DNA from: Arabidopsis thaliana
Taxonomy: Eukaryota; Streptophyta; Magnoliopsida; Brassicales; Brassicaceae
Direction: 5' to 3'
DNA length: 64,000 bases
Assembly: GCF_000001735.4 (NCBI RefSeq)
Contig: NC_003074.8
Location: forward strand, 3,968,101 to 4,032,100
The notes under the pieces were generated by a model, which did no database searches, was not told the origin of the DNA, and saw nothing but the letters and a program-made list of their open reading frames with translations. Numbering within the stretch: position 1 is the first letter of the stretch; every line of letters begins with the position of its first letter. Positions 21,307 to 31,300 of this stretch are shown here, piece after piece. A program made the translations under genes and the position numbers.

Positions 21307-22776
21307 ATGGGTGAGACTCTCATCACCACCCTGTCTATGGAGAACTATCACCCGTCAACACTGCTATCCATGGATTCAGGTGCTTTTACTCATGAAGAAT
21401 CAGAGAGGGATATGAATGGGTCTCTCATACTTACTGGACCGCCTGATATTAATCTACCACTCTCTTCTGAAGCTAGGCCATCTCTGCTTTTGTGGAACGA
21501 ACACTGTGACATCTTAGACGTTGGACTTGGACCTCAGCTATATGAGCCTGAGGCTGTTGTTCATGTGCCTAAGGTTGCTAAGAAGTACAACAAGCGTGTT
21601 GATAGTGCATGGGGTGCTTGGCTTTTCTTCAGTTTCTACTTCAAACCTGTTTTGGATGAGAAGTCTAAAAGTAAGTTAACGAGGGACAGCAATGGCTTGT
21701 CTGGGTATGATAAATCTGATTTGCAGCTCGACTCGTTCTTGGTTCAGCATGACATGGAGAATATGTACATGTGGGTGTTCAAGGAAAAGCCTGAAAATGC
21801 CCTTGGCAAGATGCAGCTGCGGAGCTACATGAACGGACACTCACGCGAGGGTGAGCGTCCTTTCCCTTTTAGTGTGGACAAAGGTTTTGTCCGCTCTCAT
21901 AGGATGCAGAGGAAACATTACCGTGGTCTCTCTAACCCACAGTGCCTCCATGGAATCGAAGTTGTTTATTCACCCAACCTTTCTGTACTCAGCGAGGATG
22001 AAAAGAAGAAGTGGACAGAACTCACAGGTCGAGATGTGAACTTTGCTATTCCAGCTGAAGCTAGTGATTACGGTTCATGGAGGAATCTCCCAAACACCGA
22101 ATTTGAGGCTGAGAGACCTCTTCCTCTGGCTAAAGCTAACGGGCACACCCACCTGAAAAAGCTGAATGGTACCTGTCTAAACCTGTCTACACATTCCCCA
22201 GACCATGCAGTTGATACAGTGGAAGTTCAACTCGCTGGTAGCAATAAACGCAAAAGGGATTGTCTTGCTCTAGGAAACTGCGATGACTCGAGCTCAAGTG
22301 AGAAATCTCTGGACATGAAAATCCATGCAACGGAGCTGCCTTGGTCAAATGATTTTAGCGGGGTGATGAAGAATGTGTACGGTCCAGTCACAGCCGCAAA
22401 AACGATATATGAAGACGACAGAGGGTTCTTGATAGTTATGAGCCTGCCATTTGTTGATTCCGGAAGGGTGAAAGTGACATGGAGGAATACACCAGCACAT
22501 GGAATAGTGAAGATATCATGTGTAAGTACAGCATGTGAGCCATTCATCAAGAGACATGATAGAACATTTAAGCTAACAGATCCAACACCAGAGCATTGCC
22601 CACCGGGGGAATTTGTCCGCGAAGTCTCCCTGCCGAACAGGATTCCAGATGACGCCAAGCTTGAAGCTTACCGGGACGAAACAGGAACAACACTAGAGGT
22701 TTTAGTGCCTAAACACCGAATGGGACCAGAGGAGCATGAGGTTCGCGTCTGTCTCCGTCCGTTCGTGCTAGAGTGA
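21307..22776 (+). CDS. FYD: FYD, HSP20-like-domain protein (At3g12570)
   Basis: A single uninterrupted coding exon of 489 residues, recognised as Arabidopsis FYD. The first 60 residues are acidic and low in structure. A conserved plant-only region follows (about 55-265; LLWNEHCDILDVGLGPQLY, RVDSAWGAWLFFSFYFKPV). Then comes a variable linker with a basic patch (NKRKRDC, about 315) and a C-terminal domain (about 363-470). That domain has the alternating beta pattern of alpha-crystallin/HSP20 folds (RGFLIVMSLPFVDSGRVKVTW, then REVSLPNRIPDDAKLEAYRD). No client-binding I-X-I tail is seen, so chaperone activity is an inference from fold only; related Arabidopsis proteins are annotated HSP20-like. 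It ends about 600 nt from, and faces, the HSP70 gene. I know no biochemical function. Confidence 0.85.
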   Translation: MGETLITTLSMENYHPSTLLSMDSGAFTHEESERDMNGSLILTGPPDINLPLSSEARPSLLLWNEHCDILDVGLGPQLYEPEAVVHVPKVAKKYNKRVDSAWGAWLFFSFYFKPVLDEKSKSKLTRDSNGLSGYDKSDLQLDSFLVQHDMENMYMWVFKEKPENALGKMQLRSYMNGHSREGERPFPFSVDKGFVRSHRMQRKHYRGLSNPQCLHGIEVVYSPNLSVLSEDEKKKWTELTGRDVNFAIPAEASDYGSWRNLPNTEFEAERPLPLAKANGHTHLKKLNGTCLNLSTHSPDHAVDTVEVQLAGSNKRKRDCLALGNCDDSSSSEKSLDMKIHATELPWSNDFSGVMKNVYGPVTAAKTIYEDDRGFLIVMSLPFVDSGRVKVTWRNTPAHGIVKISCVSTACEPFIKRHDRTFKLTDPTPEHCPPGEFVREVSLPNRIPDDAKLEAYRDETGTTLEVLVPKHRMGPEEHEVRVCLRPFVLE

Positions 22777-23386
22777 GATTGTAGCGCATAACTTCTTAAA
22801 AGAATTTTATTGTTCATGTATCATTGGATTATTCATATTTAATCATATTTACTCCATTTCATTGTGTTCTTTTAACCTCTTAATTCCTTATTTGTTCATA
22901 TGCTTGAATTTGTGTTACGCAATATGTGACAACATTCAATGGAAGACTCTTTAACAAATGAAATCATTTTTTTTTTTGGACAACAACAAATGAAATCTTA
23001 CATCTCATATATAGAATATGGAATCCCACTACAATTTGTACGGTTTTTCAGATAAACTATATTGAAATAAGAAGAAAATTTTCTTTAATATGTATAACAA
23101 GAGATCTTGGATTCATATTGGATGGTTAATTATAAAATCAAAGTGCTAAGATCATATTCCTTAAACCATGAACTTAACTTCTTTCACTTTGTCTACTATA
23201 TTTCGTGTAGAGTATTATGCCCAGTCGTCTTTCATAGGTCAGAGCGAGTTTTAAAAACGGTAAAGCTAAATTCTTAAAGCATCAAAATGATCACACACCA
23301 GTTTCAGAGTGACATAGAAAGATAAAACTAAGAACAAGAAACCAACTAGAATCTCAAGCAAACAGAGTAAACAAAAGCCAAAAGGC
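22777..23386. other. Convergent 3' intergenic, FYD/HSP70
   Basis: About 610 nt of AT-rich DNA holding the 3'UTRs of the two facing genes. Nothing else is recognisable. Confidence 0.55.
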
Positions 23387-25589
23387 TTAATCAACTTCTT
23401 CAATCTTTGGGCCAGCACCGCCGCTACCACCAGCAGGTGTGTCGTCATCCATTCCTCCTGCACCACCCATATCAGGCCCAGCTCCTTGGTACATTCTTGC
23501 AATAATAGGGTTGCAAAGAGACTCGAGCTCCTTCATCTTATCCTCGAACTCATCTGCCTCAGCCAGTTGATTCCCATCTAACCATTCAATAGCTTGGTCG
23601 ATTGCATCCTCAATCTTCTTCTTGTCAGCTGCGTCAAGCTTAGATGCGATCTTCTCGTCCTTGATCGTGTTCCTCATGTTGTATGCATAGTTCTCGAGAG
23701 CGTTCTTTGCATCCACCTTCTTCTTGTGTTCTTCATCCTCAGCCTTGTACTTCTCTGCCTCTTGTACCATCTTCTCGATCTCTTCCTTTGATAACCTTCC
23801 CTTGTCGTTTGTGATTGTGATCTTGTTCTTCTGACCAGTCGTCTTGTCCTCAGCCGACACATTCAGGATACCATTGGCGTCGATGTCGAAACAGACAGTA
23901 ATCTGCGGTACACCTCGTGGAGCAGGTGGTATACCACTGAGCTCGAACTTTCCCAAAAGGTTGTTGTCCTTTGTTCGTGCCCTCTCTCCTTCGTAGACCT
24001 GGATCAGTACACCGGGCTGGTTGTCTGAATAGGTAGAGAATATCTGCTCTTTCTTGGTCGGAATTGTGGTGTTCCTCGGAATCAAAACAGTCATAACACC
24101 ACCGGCAGTTTCCAAACCCAAGGACAGAGGAGTGACATCAAGAAGTAACAAGTCCTGGACCTTCTCATTCCCTTCACCGCTCAAGATTGCAGCTTGCACA
24201 GCTGCTCCGTAAGCAACAGCCTCGTCCGGGTTAATGCTTTTACAGAGCTCTTTCCCATTGAAGAAGTCTTGCAAAAGCTGCTGCACTTTGGGAATCCTTG
24301 TAGAGCCACCAACAAGAACAACATCATGAACACTGCTCTTGTCCATCTTAGCATCCCTCAAACACTTCTCCACTGGCTCCATACACTTCCTAAACAAATC
24401 CATGTTGAGCTCCTCGAACCTAGCACGAGTGATGGTAGTGTAGAAATCAATACCCTCAAAAAGAGAGTCAATCTCTATAGTCGTCTGAGCAGTCGAAGAA
24501 AGAGTTCTCTTCGCCCGCTCACAAGCTGTCCTAAGCCTCCTCAAAGCTCTCGGGTTCCCAGTAATATCCTTCTTGTTCTTCCTCTTAAACTCCTGAACAA
24601 AATGATTAACCATCCTGTTGTCGAAGTCCTCACCACCAAGATGCGTGTCACCAGCAGTTGCCTTGACTTCAAAGATACCTTCCTCAATCGTAAGCAAAGA
24701 CACATCAAAAGTACCACCTCCCAAATCAAAGATCAAAACATTCTTCTCGCCAACACTCGACGCCTTCTTGTCAAGACCGTAAGCAATAGCAGCAGCAGTT
24801 GGCTCATTGATGATACGCATCACGTTGAGACCAGAGATAACTCCAGCGTCCTTAGTCGCTTGACGCTGAGAGTCGTTGAAATAAGCAGGAACTGTAACGA
24901 CAGCGTTCTTAACAGGAGAACCAAGGAAAGCTTCTGCAATCTCCCGCATCTTAATAAGAACCATCGACGAGATTTCCTCAGCAGAGAACTGTTTCTCCTC
25001 TCCCTTGTGGTTAACCACAATCATAGGCTTCTCACCTGGACCGGAAACAACCTTAAAAGGCCAGTGACTCTTATCCGCTTGAACAGAGGGATCACTGTAT
25101 CTTCTTCCGATTAGACGCTTAGCATCTGCAAAAAAAACACAACAACAAGTTTAATACTTACTTCCTCCTAATTAACAACAACATAGAGAACACTAATAAA
25201 CTCTAACAGATTTCTATCTGCTTGACACACTAAACCGGCTCTGTTTCGATATAACCAAAATTGAATAACCGATTCATAAACCAAAATCACTATGGACCGA
25301 TCTACACAAACTTAATCACATGCAGGAAGCAAAGCAGATATAGTAAGTAAGATGAGAAGGAAGTGAGATGTTTACCGAAGACGGTGTTGGTAGGGTTCAT
25401 GGCGACTTGATTCTTGGCAGCATCCCCGATGAGACGCTCGCTGTCAGTGAAAGCAACGTAGGAAGGAGTGGTGCGGTTGCCTTGATCGTTGGCGATGATT
25501 TCGACGCGGTCATGTTGCCAAACACCGACGCAAGAGTAGGTTGTACCGAGATCGATACCGATAGCTGGACCTTCACCTTTACCCGCCAT
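23387..25589 (-). CDS. HSP70-4: Cytosolic heat-inducible HSP70 (At3g12580)
   Basis: ATP-dependent chaperone of the cytosol/nucleus. Two coding exons (25376-25589 and 23387-25125) give exactly 650 residues, the usual size. The single intron splits the nucleotide-binding domain after codon 71, the classic plant cytosolic HSP70 intron position. Visible signatures: [14 protein letters not shown] (about 10-23), [12 protein letters not shown] (203-214), [13 protein letters not shown] (about 340), the interdomain linker DLLLLDVTP, and the C-terminal EEVD that binds TPR co-chaperones and marks the cytosolic class. There is no signal or transit peptide. A perfect heat-shock element just upstream indicates HsfA control. 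Several long opposite-strand frames here are mirror ORFs caused by the codon bias of HSP70. Confidence 0.97.
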
Positions 25590-25718
25590 TATTAGAGATC
25601 AGAATTGTTCGCCGGAAAGATTAAAAATAGAAAGAATTCGTCTGTGAGCTTTAAGAGAATTTGTGAGTGTTGTTGTGTTTATGATTGTGTGAGGAAGAGA
25701 AGGCAGAGAGGTGTTTGT

Positions 25719-25725
25719 TTATATA
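25719..25725 (-). promoter_or_regulatory. TATA box of HSP70
   Basis: TATATAA on the minus strand, 130 nt before the start codon and about 29 nt downstream of the heat-shock element. The spacing fits a typical heat-shock promoter. Confidence 0.7.
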
Positions 25726-25753
25726 TGAATGAAGAGTGGGTCGGCAAAGAGCT

Positions 25754-25771
25754 TTCGAGAACGTTCACGAG
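25754..25771 (-). promoter_or_regulatory. Heat-shock element of HSP70
   Basis: Three perfect alternating units TTC-nn-GAA-nn-TTC (25754-25766), followed in phase by an imperfect fourth unit, GAG. This is the binding site for trimeric heat-shock factors and sits directly upstream of the TATA box. Confidence 0.85.
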
Positions 25772-26485
25772 TAAAGATCTCAGCCGTTGGATCTTATTTT
25801 TGCGCCATCTAATTACTATTGTTTCCTTTTTATTTTGTTATCGCTTCTAGCTCCTTCGAGATGGGTCTTTTTTAAATTGTCAAATAGTAACTCCCGTTTT
25901 GAAAACAAGTTATTTCATCACCCAATTAACATTTTTGTTTTTTTTGCACATTTTAAAGATAAAAAGGAAATTACTTTTTCTTTAGTCCTCAATTAATTAC
26001 TAGTATTTCAATCGCGTTAATGAAATATATTATGAATTTATTATTGATTGGATATATATATGGGGAAAAAAATAGTTTGACCCAAATAAATGGTTTATTT
26101 ACCAAATTAACTCATAAGATATAAGAGATAATCTAGTTATTTTTATGACCAAAATAACCAAAAAATTTACCCAATTTGACTCAAAACTTTGTAAAAATAA
26201 CTAGAATGACTCAAAACTGAACTAGAATGACTCCTCGCTTTGGTGTTTGAGATTTTTTTTTGCTTAAAGAAAAAAATTCAAAGTTTCATCAAACATTCGA
26301 ACAACATAATTGGAGGGAACATATATATGCACATGCATATAAAATTGAGAAGATGTGAAATGGATTAGGAACATCTTGAAAACATTATCATCTCAACAAA
26401 GACTGTTATTATCTCTTCTCAGTTTGAAACACAGATAATACTAGTATAAACTAAAAAGCCTTACATCATTCTAAAATATCATCAC
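25772..26485. other. HSP70 upstream region and OST4 3' flank
   Basis: About 700 nt. The part at 26030-26250 is low-complexity and repeat-like, with recurring ACTAGAATGACTC and ACCAAAATAACC words. A 14-nt direct repeat (AACTAGAATGACTC) occurs at 26199-26212 and 26220-26233. It may be a decayed MITE, but I could not define terminal repeats. No gene is seen. Confidence 0.5.
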
Positions 26486-26599
26486 TCAAGTGGCTTCGTA
26501 TTTGGGATCAGCAGTTACGTAGTGATAAGCAATTACCAATGCGAAGATGAAGATGCCAAGAAAGTTGGCAATAAACCCCAAGTCCTGATCATCGATCAT
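26486..26599 (-). CDS. OST4: OST4, micro-subunit of the oligosaccharyltransferase (At3g12587)
   Basis: A 37-residue protein encoded in one exon: an N-terminal acidic MIDDQDLGF, one transmembrane helix (about residues 9-28, [19 protein letters not shown]) and a short C-terminal tail. This is the size and pattern of OST4, the tiny subunit that holds STT3 and OST3/6 together in the ER complex that transfers N-glycans to nascent proteins. The start codon directly follows a good splice acceptor (GGTTGGTGCAG then ATG). A matching donor at 27337 (AAAACG then GTAAAT) implies a 738-nt 5'UTR intron, 26600-27337, that holds a tRNA gene in the same orientation. A longer opposite or overlapping frame across the acceptor is not supported. 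Confidence 0.9.
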   Translation of the reverse strand: MIDDQDLGFIANFLGIFIFALVIAYHYVTADPKYEAT

Positions 26600-26971
26600 C
26601 TGCACCAACCAACACAAACAATACTTGAGCAACAATTCTTTTTGTAGTAACAGACTAACAGTAATGGAATCAGTGTTGCCTTATTGTATCTAATCAGTTC
26701 AGCAAAATGTTCGAATAAGGATCCCATTAGAGTCTCTATCATCTTTGGCGCAGCCAGATTTCTACTAAACTTTTCAATTTCACCAAATACAAAGTCCACA
26801 GAAGAGACTACAAGGGTAACATTGCAAAGTTGACTCCAAAGTAGAGAAACCATAATGGCAAACAACAAGGAGCAGCTCCCTAAACTCAACTAGAGCCAGA
26901 GGCAGAGCCAGACCTAAATTCGCTTGATCACTGCTAAAAGAACGGATTGATAGTAATAATTAATAACCAAC

Positions 26972-26991
26972 AAAAAAAAAGACCAAAAAAA
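26972..26991 (-). terminator. Pol III terminator of the tRNA
   Basis: Two T-runs on the minus strand, seven T (26985-26991) then nine T (26972-26980), directly follow the tRNA 3' end. Runs of four or more T end Pol III transcription. Confidence 0.8.
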
Positions 26992-26996
26992 TGGGA

Positions 26997-27069
26997 TGAT
27001 CCCAGTGGGAATCGAACCCACGACCTTTAGATTCGGAGTCTAACGCGATATCCACTCCGCTATGGGATC
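26997..27069 (-). tRNA. tRNA-Arg (anticodon CCG)
   Basis: A complete cloverleaf on the minus strand. The 7-bp acceptor stem pairs GATCCCA with TGGGATC. The anticodon stem TTAGA/TCTAA encloses loop CTCCGAA with anticodon CCG, reading CGG. The T-arm is GTGGG-TTCGATT-CCCAC. There is no intron, and the discriminator is A. A CAA triplet lies a few bases upstream of the 5' end, as is common for plant Pol III starts. It sits inside the predicted OST4 5'UTR intron, on the same strand. Confidence 0.97.
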
Positions 27070-28372
27070 ACATTGGAGAACAAGTTGAGAATTTATGTAA
27101 AAACCTAAAACGTGACACAATCCGACAAGAGAATTTGGCAGTTCTCGTCGACAGAGACGGATTCAAAGGACCATCACACACAGATGGCCGCCACAGAGAC
27201 AATCTCTATCGCGAGAAGAACAGCTAAGAGTCTAAGACTAACCAGATCATAAATCAAACACACTTGTCGTCGAATCAGAAGATCACTCAAGAAGAAATGC
27301 ATATATATACATAGTTTTAAAATTGAGCGAGATTTACCGTTTTATCGGGACGGAATCGGTGGGAAAGGATGAGATCTCCAGACTCCAGGGACCAGAAGCG
27401 ATTTGCAGAACAGAACAAGTATTGGATCTCACTCTCAGGGTTTCGATGTCTGAGGGTCTTTATTTTGCAGGCCTGGCCCAATAGTAGTATTTAATTACTT
27501 TTTAACAATTGATTTATCTGTGGATCAAATTGGTAATTGTATGTTTCTCTCTTGATTTTTTGTTTGTCAAATTGATTTTAACAACTGTAAACTTCAACTC
27601 CTTGTGGCTTCTCAGATCAGATAGTGGCAGCCAAAATAATGACAAGAATTTATATTACAAACGCACCGGTTAGGTTCAGTCACACTAATCACATAACCAT
27701 TTTAAAAGCAAAACATTCGACACCCAAAAGGCCCAAAGCCTCTATCTCTAGTTCTCTACACAACACAATCCTCCTAATTGGTTTTGTTCCTGACTGTACA
27801 AAAGCAGAGCTCCAAGAAAAATAAAATTTCTAGAGCTGCAGCCTAGGTTCATGATTTGTTTTACACACACAGCTAAGAGAAAAAAAAGCTTCAGTTTGTT
27901 AGCCCAAAAAATGACATGCCGGCAATTATCAGAAACCAACCCACTGTTTCTGTAAGTTCCTTAAAGCCGCACCATTCCCGCAGAAAAAGGAGAAGGCGGG
28001 ACCGAGTTATTTCACATTTCTGTTGATCCCTTCGGCAACTCTTTACTATCAACACCTTTCTTCAGAACCTTCAGATCTCAACCAAAATTCAGGAAGGATT
28101 TAATATCACAAGAGTGCAAGATAGCCAAAGTGATGTCACACACGTAGCCATATCTGAATTTTGACTTGCCGACTCCCCTGCTTGCTACTTTCAGCTACGA
28201 GTCCAGTATTCTATGAATTGTCATTTTCTTTCACTAAATTCTCTTCCATCTCTTTTCACGGCAGGAAGCGGATAATTAGGGTGGTGCTAAAGTAACTCTC
28301 TAAGATTCTCTGAAACTGATGAACTTACATAAGCCATATATAAGAAACTGGAGGCTTATGAGAGCCGCGAGT
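27070..28372. other. OST4 first exon/promoter and 3' flank of the 1184-residue protein gene
   Basis: Holds the rest of the OST4 leader intron, its non-coding first exon (about 27338-27430) and promoter, then the 3'UTR side of the next minus-strand gene. A 66-codon plus-strand frame at 27624 has no domain. No repeats were noticed. Confidence 0.5.
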
Positions 28373-31300
28373 TCAGAGCTCGTTTGATAGCTGAAGTATA
28401 CCACACATCTGCAGATATGGATTCTCTAGCAGTTTCTCATTATTGCTCTGCACAAAACAAGAATACAATCAATGTGGATCATTATTATACATGAAACAAA
28501 ACAAAGAAAGCTCTTTGATTTTGAGGTTCTCTTTGATATTTCCGGTTCTACGCATCTACACCCTGAATTATGACGATAGCAATACCTGCTGAGCCTTAAA
28601 GACAAGCTTCTGAAGCATGTTTTGGTATTTCTCTGGTTCCTCCGTCATCATCCTCTGAAATAATCCAAATTTTAACCGGTGAGCCAAAAAATATTTGGAA
28701 ACTTATTATTCTTTCAATGATGTCTTTCCAAAATCAAAATGGTGAATTTGAAAAATCCTCTTGCCTTCAGAAGAAATGCTGAAGAGTAATAAGCCACCCT
28801 TGAATCAGTATCATCCAGGAGTTCCCTGCATAGATAAACATAGGTTAATGCCATGAAACATGTTGCACAGATAAATCATAAATCATCTATGGTTTGGAAG
28901 CATGGAAAAGTCAATCAATTACCTAAAGAACTCCTCTCCGCCAACTTCTTGAAAAGCAACTGTATCGGCGGTGCATTTACCAATCAGAAGTAATAGCAGG
29001 GTGGCTCGAATATCAGAGGTTGCCCCTGGAATATTTCCTCTACCTTTGCTTCCAACGGCGACACCAAGTGCAATGTTGTCAGTTGCTGCACCTGCTAGTT
29101 GAATCAGTGGCCAATAAAACAAAGCTGCTGGCACACGCGCAACCAGCTGCATAGGAACAATGGCCTGTCCACGAAGAAGCATCGCTGCCATTGACGCTGT
29201 CTCACACGTTGAAACAGAGACGTTATTGTACCGAGGCTTGGTGTCACCTTCATCCACACTTTCTTTATAGCTGTTACGATGAGAAGTATCAAATTTGCTA
29301 TTCCTATCCGCAGAATTGGGGACTGCATCCTCGTCAGTAGACAAAACTTTCAAGCACAATTGCGAGAAAAGAATGTCACACATCTGCTTGGAAACAACAG
29401 AGAAAGACACAAGTGAAATTTAACTTCATCTGGGTGAAAATTCCAATAAGAGGTATAGACAGAGTTATCTTCTACGCCAATTATTCGACATATAGAACAG
29501 CAGTTACTATATATATCAGCAAGCTTTAGAGTGGCTTTTGGTAGGATATTTGACAAACAGAAAGGTTCTAAGGAATGTACCTTTAAGATGTTAATCCGGT
29601 CAGTTTCATTTATTTGTGCCATCAAAGACAAAGCACTGCTCATTATGTCTATAACAGCATTTGCTTTCTCTAGTCGTTTGTCTTTATGGTCCTGAGTAGC
29701 AACTCCACCAGTTGATCGTTGGGTCTCATTCTCGTCTAGTAAGAACTTGGAGCGCATAAGTAGCCTCTCCAGAATAAATAGGAAACCCCATCTGATAACA
29801 CTGTTCCTTGACTTCAAGAGTCCACATAGGAGATGTATGGAAATAGGTACATCAGAAGTAACCAGAGAGTCTGAGGTACCACAATGGGCAATCTTTTGTT
29901 GCAGATCTTTTATGCTCAGCCATATACTTCCACCGCTCTCTTCACTAATTTCTGCAATCAGAAGATCCCCCAACCAGATATACCCATTTTGACGGTATGT
30001 GGTCCTTTCTGAATGAAGAAGAGAGTGCAAAGTAGCCCAAGCTAGATTCACGGACATGCTTATATCGTTTCTTAAATCTAAAATGCTTTCCATGAACTTG
30101 GAAGATTTGGTAATCTGTTTGAGATGCAGGAACTCTTTGTCCAGGTGAGTAAACGAACCTATTATTGTGTCAAACTTTTCTGTTATATTTGCCAAAAGCT
30201 GCAAGAAGGAAAAATTAAAGAGTTGGAAAAGAGCTTTGACTGACAAGCAATTTAAGTTTTTTTTTCCAGATATCCTCAGAAGATCATTTGCAACATATTC
30301 TACAAGTTTAAACCTACCTGGTTAAGTCGTTCGCTGTTGCTGAACCCAGACAATGCTGCAGCAATTGATCTTCGCAGGATTTCTCCTATGCCTTCAACAC
30401 CAAGCTTAACAGAAATGTAGAAAGCTTCAGGTGCATCAGCAAGAGCAAGCCGAACAGCCAAAGGTTGAATCTCATCATCAGTGTACTCAGAAAGACCAGC
30501 AGATGAGCATGCCTCATTAATTTGATGCAGCACATAGTCAAATAAAACCGAGTAGAGATTTCTTCTTTCCTCTCTAGTGGTTGCCAAAGAGTACTGTACC
30601 AATAAAATGAATCCCTTAATATGCTAGAAAACCATTGGGGATCGAAGTGTCTATTTGGATAATGTTTAGAAAGATCATTCAGTCTAATAAACTATATTTT
30701 CTTAGTACCTCAAAGAAAATGTATTCTACACCACCAATCAGATCGACCTGGTCGATAAGAAAATTTGAGGCACTTGAAATTGCTTTGTTAGAGCCTTCTG
30801 GTTCTGGAGATTGATAAAACATATTCGTCATGATACAAATAAGCTTGGAATGAACAACTTCTGACCAAGAATTCCTTTTGCTAGTTCCCAGAAGAGCTTT
30901 TATAACCTGATTCAAGGAAAGTAACTGGCTCATCAGCAAGTACAACTTGGCTGAGAAATGGTAACATGCAGCTGGAAACAGAAATCATAGTTACGAAGGT
31001 CTAAAAACAAAGAGAAAGGACAGATCCAAATGAAAATAGGAGGAGAATTAAAGAAGGAATAATCCACATAGCAGAGGGCAAAGATTATATTCAGCCTCGT
31101 AATACTAACGTACCCTTATGTCAAGACCATTTAGCTGGTTTCTCCGTATTTTGCCTCTATCACAGATAAAATAGAGCAAGCAGCTGAGGGCAGAGGCCCA
31201 AACACATTCTTCCTTTTCCTCAACCTACGTAAACAATTTTGAAGGTATAAAATCCCAAACAAGTCTAGTGTAGACGTCAAGCAAAGAAGCAAGAAGAGAG

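Noticed and set aside
24194..25114. 306-codon frame on the plus strand opposite HSP70
   Set aside because: Mirror ORFs opposite HSP70 are a known consequence of its codon bias. No plant promoter, domain or intron logic supports a gene here.
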